The notes under the pieces are model-generated. The model was not told the DNA's origin. It made no database searches and saw only the letters and a list, made by a program, of their open reading frames with translations. DNA of 64,000 nucleotides, taken from NCBI GenBank assembly GCA_043228905.1, contig JBHGNT010000017.1, positions 8,308,001-8,372,000 on the forward strand, in the 5' to 3' direction. A program made the translations under genes and the position numbers. The DNA is from Azolla caroliniana. Taxonomy: Eukaryota; Polypodiophyta. Shown piece after piece: positions 20,421 through 29,562 of this stretch (position 1 is the first letter of the stretch; every line of letters starts with the position of its first letter).

Positions 20421-22145
20421 GCTGAACACCAAGCATTTCGGTGAAGCGTTGCAACTTGTCCGATCCGAGCGGTTTGGTGAAGATGTCGGCAACTTGGCGA
20501 TCTGTGTGAACATACCAAAGTTCAACCTCACCGCTCACGACACGCTCACGCACAAAGTGATAGTGCACTTCTATGTGCTTTGTGCGAGCATGGAATACGG
20601 GGTTCTTGGCGAGTTGCATGCTGCTGATGTTGTCGCAGTAGACCAGAATCGAGGTCGGTACCTCGATCTGTAGGTCTTACAGTAGTCGCCGAAGCCAAAT
20701 GGCTTCACAGGTGGCAATGGTAGCGCCCCAATACTCAGCCTCAGTGCTTGACAGAGCAACTGTTGGCTGCTTTTTGCTGCTCCACGCAACAACTGCGCTA
20801 CCTAGGGAAAACATGTAACCGAAGGTTGATCGGCGATCTAATGCATCGCCGGCCCAGTCGGCATCCGTGTAACCGACGAGCTCTTTGGTTATACCTCGCC
20901 GGTATAACAGTCCCCGGTCCTTCGTGCCGTTGACATACCGCAAGATCCTTTGCGTGCACTAAAGGTGCTCCACGGTTGGCTTATGCATGAACTGACTTAT
21001 CATTCCGACCGGATTGTTGATGTCGGGTCGCGTGATAGTCAAGTAAATAAGGCTTCCGACAATTTGTTGGAACCGTTGCTCGTTGCAGGTCGGCCCGGAG
21101 TTGGGACGAAGCTTTTGGTTCCGATCGAAGGGTGTGGAGATAGGTCAACATTCTGTCATGCCGAACTTGTACAACATATTCAAGACGTAATGTCTTTGTG
21201 AGAGGAATATTCTGTCTGGGGTTCGGATCACCTTGATCCCTAGAAAATAATGAAGGTCCCCCAGATCCTTCATCTCAAATGTGTCCGACAACTGTGACTT
21301 GACGCGGTTGACTTCTGGAAGACCCGGTCTGGTGATGACTAAATCATCAACATACAGCAGGATACATACCGGACCGGCTGAGCCTTGCCGGACGAACAAT
21401 AAAGAGTCCGATTTGGAGGCCACAAACCCCATCTTACGCAACTGGTGTGTGATCTTCGCATTCCAAGCTCGAGGGGCTTGCTTCAGGCCGTACAACGACT
21501 TCTTCTGCCGGCATACCGCCGACTTGTTCATCTCCGATTGAAAACCGGGAGGCTGAGTCATAAAGACTTCTTCTTCAAGATCACCTTGAAGAAATGCATT
21601 CTTCACATCCATCTGATGAAGATGCCACCCCCTTGCTACAACAACCGCCAACACCACTCGAACCGTCGTCATCTTCGCTATAGGAGCAAAGGTCTCATCG
21701 TAGTCGATTCTGTGGTTCTATGCATATCCCTTCGCCACTAACCGGGCCTTGTACCGGTTAACTGAACCGTCGGCATTGTACTTTACTTTGTACACCCACT
21801 TGCATCCGATCGTTTTACAGTGACGGGGAGGGTCAACTAGGTCCCATGTCTCGTTGACATCAAGTGCCCGCATTTCTTCCTCCATAGCGGCACGCCAATT
21901 TGTGTCCTTTGCCGCTTCTGCGTAGCTCACACACTTCCGCCACCTTAGTCATGTACGCGTAGCGATGCGCCATGTACTCATTGTACCTGCACCGCTTGAC
22001 GGGATCCTTCTGGCGGGTGGACCGGCGTAATTCACCGTTACCCGATTTGAGGCCCTTCTTGGCCGGATTGGTCTTCGTTGCCAAAGATCTGCCATTCTGC
22101 TTGCCGGAGTCGGACGCACACCGATCCGACTCATCGTTGCCGGTT
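20421..22145 (-). pseudogene. Element D: family 1 RT-RNase H
   Basis: Minus-strand RT and RNase [84 protein letters not shown] (near 21350) and KDLGDLHYFLGIKVIRTP are well kept. RNase H has DADWAGDALDRRSTFGYMFS and SSTEAEYWGA. Stops occur at 21718 (TAG for Gln in GYAQ), 21145, 20974 and 20677, all in one frame. The linker upstream (21860-22234) is in two other frames, so at least two indels lie between integrase and RT. The copy is dead but readable. Confidence 0.92.
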
Positions 22146-23500
22146 TCAAATTCCGACATCTTCTTCTTCCCCTTCTCTTTGCGCGTGAACCGTGTCCTCG
22201 GTTCCTTGTGCGGAGTGCACGGTAGAGTCTCCACTACTCGCCGGTTCCTGATCGAATTGGTCAGATTGACTCAGTCTCTCGTTCGGCGCGCTCAACCGGA
22301 ACGATTCCGGACTCTCATCCTGAGTCCACGTTTCATCATCCTCTACTTGGGCCGGTTTAGGCTCACTAGCCTCATCCAACGGCATCGGGTCAGATTCGGA
22401 AGTTGGAGTCGGTAAGGAGTACCACGATGCCGATTCATCAAACTCGATATCTCGACTAACTCGGACCTGCTTTGTCCGGGGGTTATAACACTTATAACCC
22501 TTTTGCTCTTGAGCATAGCCGACTAGGATGCATTTTTCCGATTTTGCATCCAACTTCCTCCGCTTCTCATCCGGTACATGCACATATGCAATGCTACTGA
22601 AGATCTTAAGGTGTCTCAAATTCGGCTTCCGCCCGAAATATAGCTCGTGAGCTGACACCTTGTCACCAATCCGGTTCTGGATGTAGACAGTTGTTCGGAC
22701 TGCCTCCACCCAGTAGAATTTGGGCATGCTCTTCTCCTCCAGCATTGCCATTACCGCATCAATAAGCGACCGGTTCTTCCTCTCGGCAACACCGTTCTGT
22801 TGCGGTGTGTATCTGCAACTGAACTCTCGCCGAATTCCCATTTGTTGCAGATAATTGTTGATTTGGCCGGAAAAGTATTCTTTCCCGCCATCCGACCGCA
22901 GGCATTTGATCTTCCTCTCCGATTCCCATTCCACTATGCTTTCGAGAATCCGGAAACACTCGAAGACTTCACTCTTCCGCTCAATGAGGTAGATCCATGT
23001 GTGCCGCGTATAGTTGTCGATGAAGGAGACGAAATATCGACTCCCGCCAAGACTAACATTCTGTGCCGGTCCCCACATATCCGAATGGATTAGGTCGAGC
23101 TTGTGACAGCTCCGGTTACATTCGGTAGGGAATGGAAGCCGGTGTTGCTTCCCGCGTTGGCAGGCTTCACATACTTGGGCCTTCCCGCCGCTGAACTTCG
23201 GCAAACCGAAAACAACTTGTTTCGTTTGCAGGTCTTGAAGCCTCCGGTAATTGACGTGGCCTATCCGCTTGTGCCACAGGTCGATGTCTGATTCGAGCTT
23301 CTGTTATTTTGCAAATAGAGTGGTGCCAACGTCATTGGTGTCGAGGATAAACATCCTCCCGTCTCTTCGCCCTTGCGCAATAATCTGGCCCTCTTTCTCG
23401 ATGAAGCACCCAAGGTGCGTAAACCGCACCTACATCCCTTGGTCGACGATCTGTCCGACTGACACCAGGTTCTTCGTGATTGTAAGAACATGTAATATGT
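22146..23500 (-). pseudogene. Element D: family 1 integrase
   Basis: Minus-strand integrase. The zinc region is DIDLWHKRIGHVNYRRLQDL ... CEACQRGKQHR. The core runs LDLIHSDMWGPAQNVSLGG, YFVSFIDNYTRHTWIYLIE, KCLRSDGGKEYF and [19 protein letters not shown], so the D-D-E set is present. The C-terminal region has ELYFGRKPNLRHLKIF and [16 protein letters not shown] (about 23304) breaks the zinc region from the upstream linker, and a frameshift near 22230 ends the frame in the Lys-rich spacer. Otherwise about 350 codons are open, the best preserved integrase of the family in this window. Confidence 0.93.
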
Positions 23501-23516
23501 TCATCACCTTCCCCTT

Positions 23517-24672
23517 CTATCCGACGTGGTTCAAAGGGACTTCTCCGACGTGCACGATTGCGTGAGGAGTGTCGTCTCCAGTTTCGACTACTCGTGGTTG
23601 ATCCGGTTTCTCCAAAAAGGAGAACCACTCTTTGTGGCTCGTCATGTGGTTCGACGCACCAGAATCAACATACCACAGTTCCTCCGATTTGGAAGTGATC
23701 TTCTTCATTGAGTTCGCCTCGTGCTTCATCACCAAGGCTGGCCCATTACCGTTCTTGGATCCTCCCGATCCCTTCGCGTAGTGCGAGCTTTGCCGGCCAT
23801 CCTTGCTGGCCTTGCCGGATCCGGATTTGTCCGAATCGGCGCACTTTCTCCAGCACTCGCTTTCTCTGTGGCCCTTCTTGCCACAGTACCAGCATTCCAT
23901 TGCAGATTTGTCTTGCCGGCCTCCGGCATCGCCTTGACTCCCCCTGCCTATGGAAGTCCCGGAACTGCTATCGCCATCGTTCTTGCTCTTGCCGGCCGCC
24001 TTCAGTGCGTGCCGACCCACCTCGTCCACCACGCCCACAGGACCGATCCGCCTCCGTGTACAACATCCGGCTGTCAGTGGGTGCATTAGTTGATGCACCG
24101 GCGTGGTTCTCCTCTACAAGGAGCATTGACTATAAGTCGAAAAATGACGGCGTATTCTCCCTTGTACACACCGCCGTTCAGAACGCTCTGAACTTAGACG
24201 CCAGGCCCCCAAGACAGACCTGTACCATCTCATCTGCCTTGAAGGTAACGTTGATAGAGGCAAGTGAGTCACAGATCTCTTTGATCCGGGCCGTGTAATC
24301 CGCCACCGACATGCCCTTCTGTCGGACATTGCTCAACTCCTGTCGGAGTTGCAGCTTCTGGGCTGTAGTGCTCGCAGCGAAAACCTTCTTCAGGTTCCCA
24401 CAAGCCTCCTTTGGCGTCTTGGCATCTTGGATGTGGCTCAACATCTGGTCTCTGACACCGGACGCGAAGCAGTACATCATTCTGCTTGCCGATTGTTCCC
24501 ACACTGGGAAGTCCTTATGTGCCGCATCAGGTGTGGTTTTATTGGCTCCTTTGACAAAACTCCAGTAGCCATGCCCAAGCAGGTACTGGTGCATCTTGTA
24601 CGACCAAGATGCGTAGTTGGATCTGTCGAGTTTCTCCATAGGGAGTAAGCTAGCCATCACTCTATCCATCAC
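23517..24672 (-). pseudogene. Element D: family 1 gag and protease
   Basis: Gag starts at the ATG pair at 24672 (MMDRVMASLLPMEKL), 56 bases after the PBS. The UBN2-like capsid is complete (NYASWSYKMHQYLLGHGYW, WEQSASRMMYCFASGVRDQ, LQLRQELSNVRQKGMSVAD), ended by a TGA at 24178 where CGA is found in E. A frameshift follows, then the knuckle CWYCGKKGHRESEC (near 23880) and the protease WYVDSGASNHMTSH (near 23660) with an intact D-S-G. A TAG at 23517 terminates the frame after the protease. It remains similar enough to E to serve as its alignment guide. Confidence 0.92.
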
Positions 24673-24728
24673 TTCTATGTCTGTTGTTCTTACGACCTGT
24701 TAGGGTTTGCTTTCAAGCGTTTGTTTGT

Positions 24729-24736
24729 TGATACCA
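24729..24736 (-). other. Primer binding site of element D
   Basis: TGGTATCA on the minus strand abuts the LTR end ...CGTTCACA directly. It is the core of the initiator-tRNA-Met PBS, but the next bases (ACAA) depart from the usual GAGC. Confidence 0.8.
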
Positions 24737-25150
24737 TGTGAACGATTACTTGCGAAAGCATTAGAAAACAGAGAAAGTAGAGAGTACACAGAGTACACGG
24801 GAGAGGTAGAGAGAGTAGAACGTAAAAGCTCTATTCAAAACAATATAATCACTCTGTACATACAACTATGCTCAGTAGCGCTATTTATACAAGTCCTCGT
24901 GGGAGTGACAGAAGTACCGTGTACTTCAATGCTCACACGAGCATCTGACACTTACTACTACACTATAATTGCCTAGTAGTCTAAAATAATACTAGGCTTC
25001 CGATTACCGATTGGATCCGGCTAACCAGCTCCCCAGCTCACCGTCTCTGTTGTTTGCTGGCTCGGTTGCTCACCGGCTTACCGATCCGTCTCGCTCACCG
25101 GCTCAAGCTTATCCAGCCGATCCGGCTCCAGTTGAGCTTGCCACACAACA
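24737..25150 (-). repeat. 5' LTR of element D (family 1)
   Basis: A 414-bp LTR, minus orientation, from TGTTGTGTGGCAAGCTC to ...CGTTCACA. It is followed on the right by CACTT (25151-25155), the same five bases that precede the 3' LTR. It contains the GAAGTAC...GTACTTC palindrome (24911-24927) and a TATAAATAG box. Confidence 0.95.
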
Positions 25151-25155
25151 CACTT

Positions 25156-26382
25156 GATCTTCCTCTCCGTTTCCCATTCAATTAGGCTTTGCAGGTTCTG
25201 AAAACAATCGAAGACTTCGCTCTTCCGCTCAATGAGGTAGATCCATGTGTGCCGGCTGTAGTCGTCAATGAAGGAGACGAAGTATCGACTCCCGCCAAGA
25301 CTAACGTTCTGTGCCTGTCCCCATACATTCGAATGAATAAGGTCGAGCTTGTTACGGCTACAGTTTTGTTCGGTGCGGAATGGAAGGCGGTGTTGCTTCC
25401 CGAGTTGGCAGGCTTTACATATTTGGGCCTTCTGGCCATTGAACTTCAGCAAACTGAAAACAACTTGTTTCTTTTGCAGGTATTGAAGCCTTCGGTAATT
25501 GACGTGGCCGATCCGCTTGTGTCGGAGATCAATATCCGATTCAATCTTCTATCCTTTGGCGAACAAAGCGGTGCCGACGTCATTGGTGTCGAGGATGAAC
25601 ATCCTCCCATCTCTGTGCCCTTGTGTAATAATCTGGCCCTCTTCCTCGATGAAGCACCCAAGGTGCATAAAGTACACCTACATCCCTTGGTCAACAATCT
25701 GACCGACTGACACTAGGTTCTTCGTGATAGTTGAAACATGTAATGCGTTCATCAACTTCCCCCTCTGTCTCACGTGTCTCAAAGGGACTTCTCCGATATG
25801 CACGATTGGGTGAGGATTGTCGTCTCCGGTTTCGACGACTCCCGGTTGTTCCGGTTTCTCCAAGAAAGAGAACCATTCTCTGTGGCTCGTCATGTGATTC
25901 GACGTACCGGAATCAATGTACCACACTTCCTCCGATTTGGAAGTGGTCTTCTTCATCAAGTTAGCCTCTTGTTTCATCACCAAAGCTGACCCTTTACCGG
26001 CTTTTCCGGTTTTCGATCCTCCCGATCCTTCTACGTAGTGTGAGTATTGCCGGTTCTTTCTACTGGCCTTGCCGGATCCGGATCTGTCTGAATCAGCGCG
26101 CTTCTTCCAACACTCGCTTTCTCTGTGGCCCTTTTTACCATAGTACCAAGTACCAACATTCCGTGTTGGCCTTTGCTTGCCGGCCTCCAGCACCGCCTTG
26201 ACTCCCCCTTCTTGTGGAGGGTTCAAAATTGTTGTCGGCACGTTCTCTATGCCTTCGGTCCTTCTCTTGCTGGCCGCTACCATTGCGAGCCGACCCGCCT
26301 CACCCACCACACCCACGGGGCTGATCCACCTCCGTGTACAACATCCGGCTGTCGGTGGGTGCACTTGTTTACACACCGGCGT
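25156..26382 (-). pseudogene. Element E: family 1 protease and integrase N-terminus
   Basis: Minus-strand E between D and L. From 26376 it shows the linker before the knuckle, a knuckle with its second Cys replaced (WYYGKKGHRESEC, next to a 5-bp local duplication near 26146), the protease WYIDSGTSNHMTSH with intact D-S-G (near 25915), and the integrase zinc region (CKACQLGKQHR) and core start (LDLIHSNVWG, YFVSFIDDYSRHTWIYLIE). It is cut at KIKC by D. In-frame stops lie at 25678 and upstream of the zinc region. It continues at 18625-19319. Confidence 0.92.
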
Positions 26383-27222
26383 TGTCGTACACTACGTGAA
26401 AAACTTATAAAGTACCGATTTAATAAATATGAATAAATAGTAGAAAATATTAAAATATATATAACATGCATAGGGCAAGATTCGAACCTTGCACCTTCAT
26501 GTTAATAATGTAATGTCTTACCATTACACTAGCATTTCATTAATGTTCAAAAATAGATGTTCCACATAGAAAGGTTAGTTCAGCTAGGATAAACTTTAGT
26601 TAAAAGAAAACACATGCTAAAAGAAAAAGCTACGCATGCACATCTAGCGTGCATGAACGCTATAGTTGATAAAAAACGCACAAGTTAGAAAAAACATGAT
26701 CACTTTAGTTAAAGCATATAGTCTATCTATAGGAAAAGCATGGAGTCTATAGTTAGAGAAAAAAAAAGCATGGATTCCTAAGACTCCCTCATCACTACAT
26801 AAGGATGGGGAGCACAATGTAATAGGGTGTGTGAAATATTTGGGAAATTGGATATATTTCCTAAAACACCAATAATAAAATAGAATCGTGGGATTCACGA
26901 AGTTTTATATAATCTATCTCTTTCAATCTAAATTCATATTCTTACATAAATATTGATTAATGTAATACTTGTGGGATTCACAAGGTTTGATCTCTTTTCT
27001 CAATCTACTCTAATCTATTCTAAACTATTTTAATTTATTATTACGATTAAGATAAACTAAAACAATTATACTTGTGGGATTCACAAGTTTCTATATCTCT
27101 TTCTTATAATCTATTCATATTCATAACTAGATTAGCCTCAAATTCTTCCTCCTCCTAGTCCAAAACCCCGGTGGTTCCCACCCGACTCACGCAACAATCT
27201 GGAGCCAAAAGGCACGACAACA
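26383..27222. mobile_element. L: AT-rich LTR-like insertion in E gag
   Basis: About 840 bp, much more AT-rich than its surroundings, separating E's capsid (VEENHVV) from its pre-knuckle linker. It starts TGTCGTACACTACGTG and ends GGCACGACAACA, giving short inverted ends like those of J, C and K. Near the end it carries CCTAGTCCAAAACCCCGGTG and CACGCAACA, matching the 3' end of C and K LTRs. CTTGTGGGATTCACAAG-like palindromes recur (26890, 26968, 27070). GCGT precedes it but is not repeated on the right, so no clean target duplication is seen. A solo LTR of the C/J/K group is the likeliest reading. Confidence 0.6.
26467..26535 (-). other. tRNA-like sequence with A- and B-box motifs
   Basis: On the minus strand, TAGTGTAATGGTAAGACA resembles a pol III A box/D arm. 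GCAAGGTTCGAATCTTGC, 23 bases later, forms a 5-bp T-arm stem with a B-box GGTTCGAAT. The flanking ATGCTAG and CTATGCAT can pair imperfectly as an acceptor stem. The anticodon arm is poor (only about 3 pairs, no U33), so this is not called a functional tRNA. It may be a tRNA-derived (SINE-like or decayed) segment inside L. Confidence 0.4.
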
Positions 27223-28050
27223 TGATTCTCCTCTACAAAGAGCATCGATTGTAAGTCGAAAAATGACGGCGTATTCTCCCTTGTACATACCGCCGTTCGG
27301 AACGCTCTGAACTTAGACGCTAGGCCCCCAAGACAGATCTGCACCATCTCATCTTCCTCTATAGTGACGTTGATAGAGGCTAGTGAGTCACAGATCTCTT
27401 TGATTCAGGCCGTGTAATCGGCTACCGACATGTCCTTCTATCGGACATTGCTCAACTCCTGTCAGAGTTGCAGCTTCTGGGTCGTAGTGCTTGCCGCGAA
27501 AACCTTCTTCAGGTGTCCCCAAGATTCTTTTGGCGTCTTGGCATCTCGGACATGGCTCAACAGCTGGTCTCTGACACTGGACGCAAAGTAGTGCATCACT
27601 CTGCTTGCCGCTTGTTCCCACACTGGGAAGTCCTTGTGTGTCACATCAGGTGCTGTGTCGTTAGCTCCGTCGACATAGCTCCAGTAACCATGCCCAAGCA
27701 GGTACTGGTGCATCTTGTATGCCAAGCTTCTTCTGGCGTCTTGGCATCTCGGACATGGCTCAACAGCTGGTCTCCGAAACTAGATGCAAAGTAGTACATC
27801 ACTCTGCTTGCCGCTTGTTCCCACATTGGGAAGTCATTGTGTGCCGCATCAGGTGCTGTGTCGTTAGCTCTGTCGATATAGCTCCAGTAACCATGCCCAA
27901 GTAGGTACTGGTGCATCTTGTATGACCAAGATGCGTAGTTGGATCTGTCGAGCTTCTCCACCGGGAGTGAGCTAGCCATTCCTCTGTCCATCACTTCTCT
28001 TCCTGTTCTTACCAGGTCTTAGGGTTTGTCTTCAGATGCTGATGTCGGTT
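27223..28050 (-). pseudogene. Element E: family 1 gag with internal duplication
   Basis: Gag N-terminus of E on the minus strand. It starts MMDRGMASSLPVEKLDRSN at 27994, then KMHQYLLGHGYWSYI and WEQAASRVMYYF. A 203-bp direct duplication (27532-27734 against 27735-27937) then repeats the KMHQYLLGHGYW to VRDAKTP segment, disrupting the frame. The downstream capsid (LRQELSNVR region, MVQICLGGLASKFRAF, REN.PSFFDLQSMLFVEEN) follows up to L. It is clearly homologous to D's gag. The duplication is private to E and must post-date its last transposition, or have been fatal to it. Confidence 0.9.
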
Positions 28051-28071
28051 GTAGAGGTTCTCAACCCTCGC

Positions 28072-28083
28072 GCTCTGATACCA
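28072..28083 (-). other. Primer binding site of element E
   Basis: TGGTATCAGAGC on the minus strand directly follows the LTR end ...TTTTTACA. It is the perfect initiator-tRNA-Met PBS. Confidence 0.9.
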
Positions 28084-28519
28084 TGTAAAAACAAAGGATG
28101 CGGAAGCTTTAGAAAACCAACTTAGCCGAATAGCAACAGAGAGAGAGAGATTACCACACAAAAGGTATGCAGGAGAGACAGAGAAAGAGAAAGAGCAGAG
28201 CATCTTAAACTTAAATCTATTGTCCGAAATTTTGTAGAATTCTCTGTACATACAACATGCTCAACAACACTATTTATACAAGTCCTAAGAGGACTGAGAG
28301 AAGTATGGTGTACTTCAATGCTCATACGAGCGTCTAAAAATAACTACGAGACATTAACTACCTAGTATTCTAGGCTGCTACTAGACTTCCGGTTACTGCT
28401 TGATCCGGCTAACCGGCTCTCTAGCTCACCGGCTCACCGATCCGACTCATCCTTCCGGATGCCGATCCGGCTCAGGCTTATTTAGCTGATCCGGATCCGG
28501 TTGAGCTTGCCGCTCAACA
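28084..28519 (-). repeat. 5' LTR of element E (family 1)
   Basis: A 436-bp LTR in minus orientation from TGTTGAGCGGCAAGCTC to ...CCTTTGTTTTTACA. It has the GAAGTAT/GTACTTC palindrome (28300-28316) and a TATAAATAG box. Its outer end touches AGTATAAATACACC, which is the middle of M's LTR, so E sits in M's promoter. The matching 3' LTR of E is missing. Confidence 0.9.
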
Positions 28520-28846
28520 AGTATAAATACACCAAGGGCAAACAAAGATAGAGAGAGATAGATGTGTGATCCTCTTTAGTGTAGCATAATAGAGAGGAGT
28601 GTGTGTGTAAGAGCGGGAGAGAGTGAGCGGCGCCATAGCTGAGTTTAGTAACAACATACGCCAAGAGCCCTGAGAGGTTGTTTACACTCTGTGTAGGGAG
28701 TGTTATACTCTAATCTCGCTGTTGTATATCCAATGTATAGTGAAGCTCTGTTCTCCGTGGTTTTCTCCCGCTATAGGGTTTCCACGTTAAATCTGTGTAT
28801 TTCAGCATACTCCTTTGCTAGAGGATTGACGATTTGTTTCTCAACA
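28520..28846 (+). repeat. Right part of the 5' LTR of element M (family 3)
   Basis: From AGTATAAATACACC to the LTR end ...GTTTCTCAACA. It matches 51292-51640 of M's 3' LTR (AGAGATAGAGAGAGATAGAT, CATACGCCAAGAGCCCTGAG, GGTTTCCACGTTAAATC). AAC and the M2 insertion follow; the PBS of M is found on the far side of M2 at 48870. Confidence 0.88.
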
Positions 28847-28849
28847 AAC

Positions 28850-29233
28850 TGTTAGGAAATAGGTCCCTCCGGATGGGAAGTGGGAAGACCCGGTGAGAAC
28901 CGGATGAGGAGTACCCGGAAACGGAAGACCCGATGAGAACCGGATGAGGAGTACCCGGCTACGGAAGACCCGGTGAGAACTGGATGTGGTGTACCCGGCA
29001 AGCGCCGGATGACGAGTACCCGGCTACGGAAGACTCGGTGAGAACCGGATGAAGTGTGCCCGGCAAGCGCCGAATGATGCAGGCCCGGTGAGAAGTGCTC
29101 ACCGGATGAAGGGACATATTTGTAAATAACCGAAAAGTCATATTAGTATAAATATGACTTAGGGCAAACAGAGAATAGAGATGTTGTTGTTATTCTTGTT
29201 GGCGCAAGATTAGTGTGCGCAACTGGGTACAGA
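28850..29233 (+). repeat. 5' LTR of M2 (family 2), left part
   Basis: Starts TGTTAGGAAATAGGTCCCTCC, preceded by CAAAC (28845-28849). The same CAAAC follows M2's 3' LTR (48865-48869) as the target duplication. It contains diverged minisatellite units and the TATA palindrome (near 29136-29161). It is cut at about 29233 by the LINE and resumes at 43802. Confidence 0.92.
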
Positions 29234-29562
29234 AAGAAAGAAAGAAAAGAAAGAAAGATATATTAACGTCTTCTAAGGCCAAATTTGGCCCATGAGACAA
29301 TTGGGTTACAACAAAAATGAGTGTTTATCCAATCATCAAAACTAAAATAAAAGAAAATAGCTTAAGCTAAGAAATTTCTAGTAGTGTGCAAAACTTTGCA
29401 CTAGGTCTAATCTCATTTCCACCCAAGTCTCTCAAAAAGAAGTGGGAGGTCAAAAGTTTTTGGTGTGTGTGTGACCCATGGTCCCGATGCATAGAGTGCC
29501 CTAGCCATGGCTTCTAGACGGTGTAGTTCACATTCCCTTATTTTCTTTATTGCTTCTACATC
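29234..29562 (-). other. LINE 3' UTR and microsatellite tail
   Basis: About 330 bp between the LINE ORF2 stop and the junction with the M2 LTR. On the element strand it ends in a (TTTC)n run (29231-29262 as GAAA repeats) instead of a long poly(A). ACAGA at the left junction recurs at 43802-43806, a candidate short target duplication. No ORF or RNA gene is seen here. Confidence 0.7.

Noticed and set aside
26467-26535. Functional tRNA gene
   Set aside because: A and B boxes and T arm look good, but the anticodon arm and acceptor stem are weak and no CCA-ready 3' end fits; retained only as tRNA-like.
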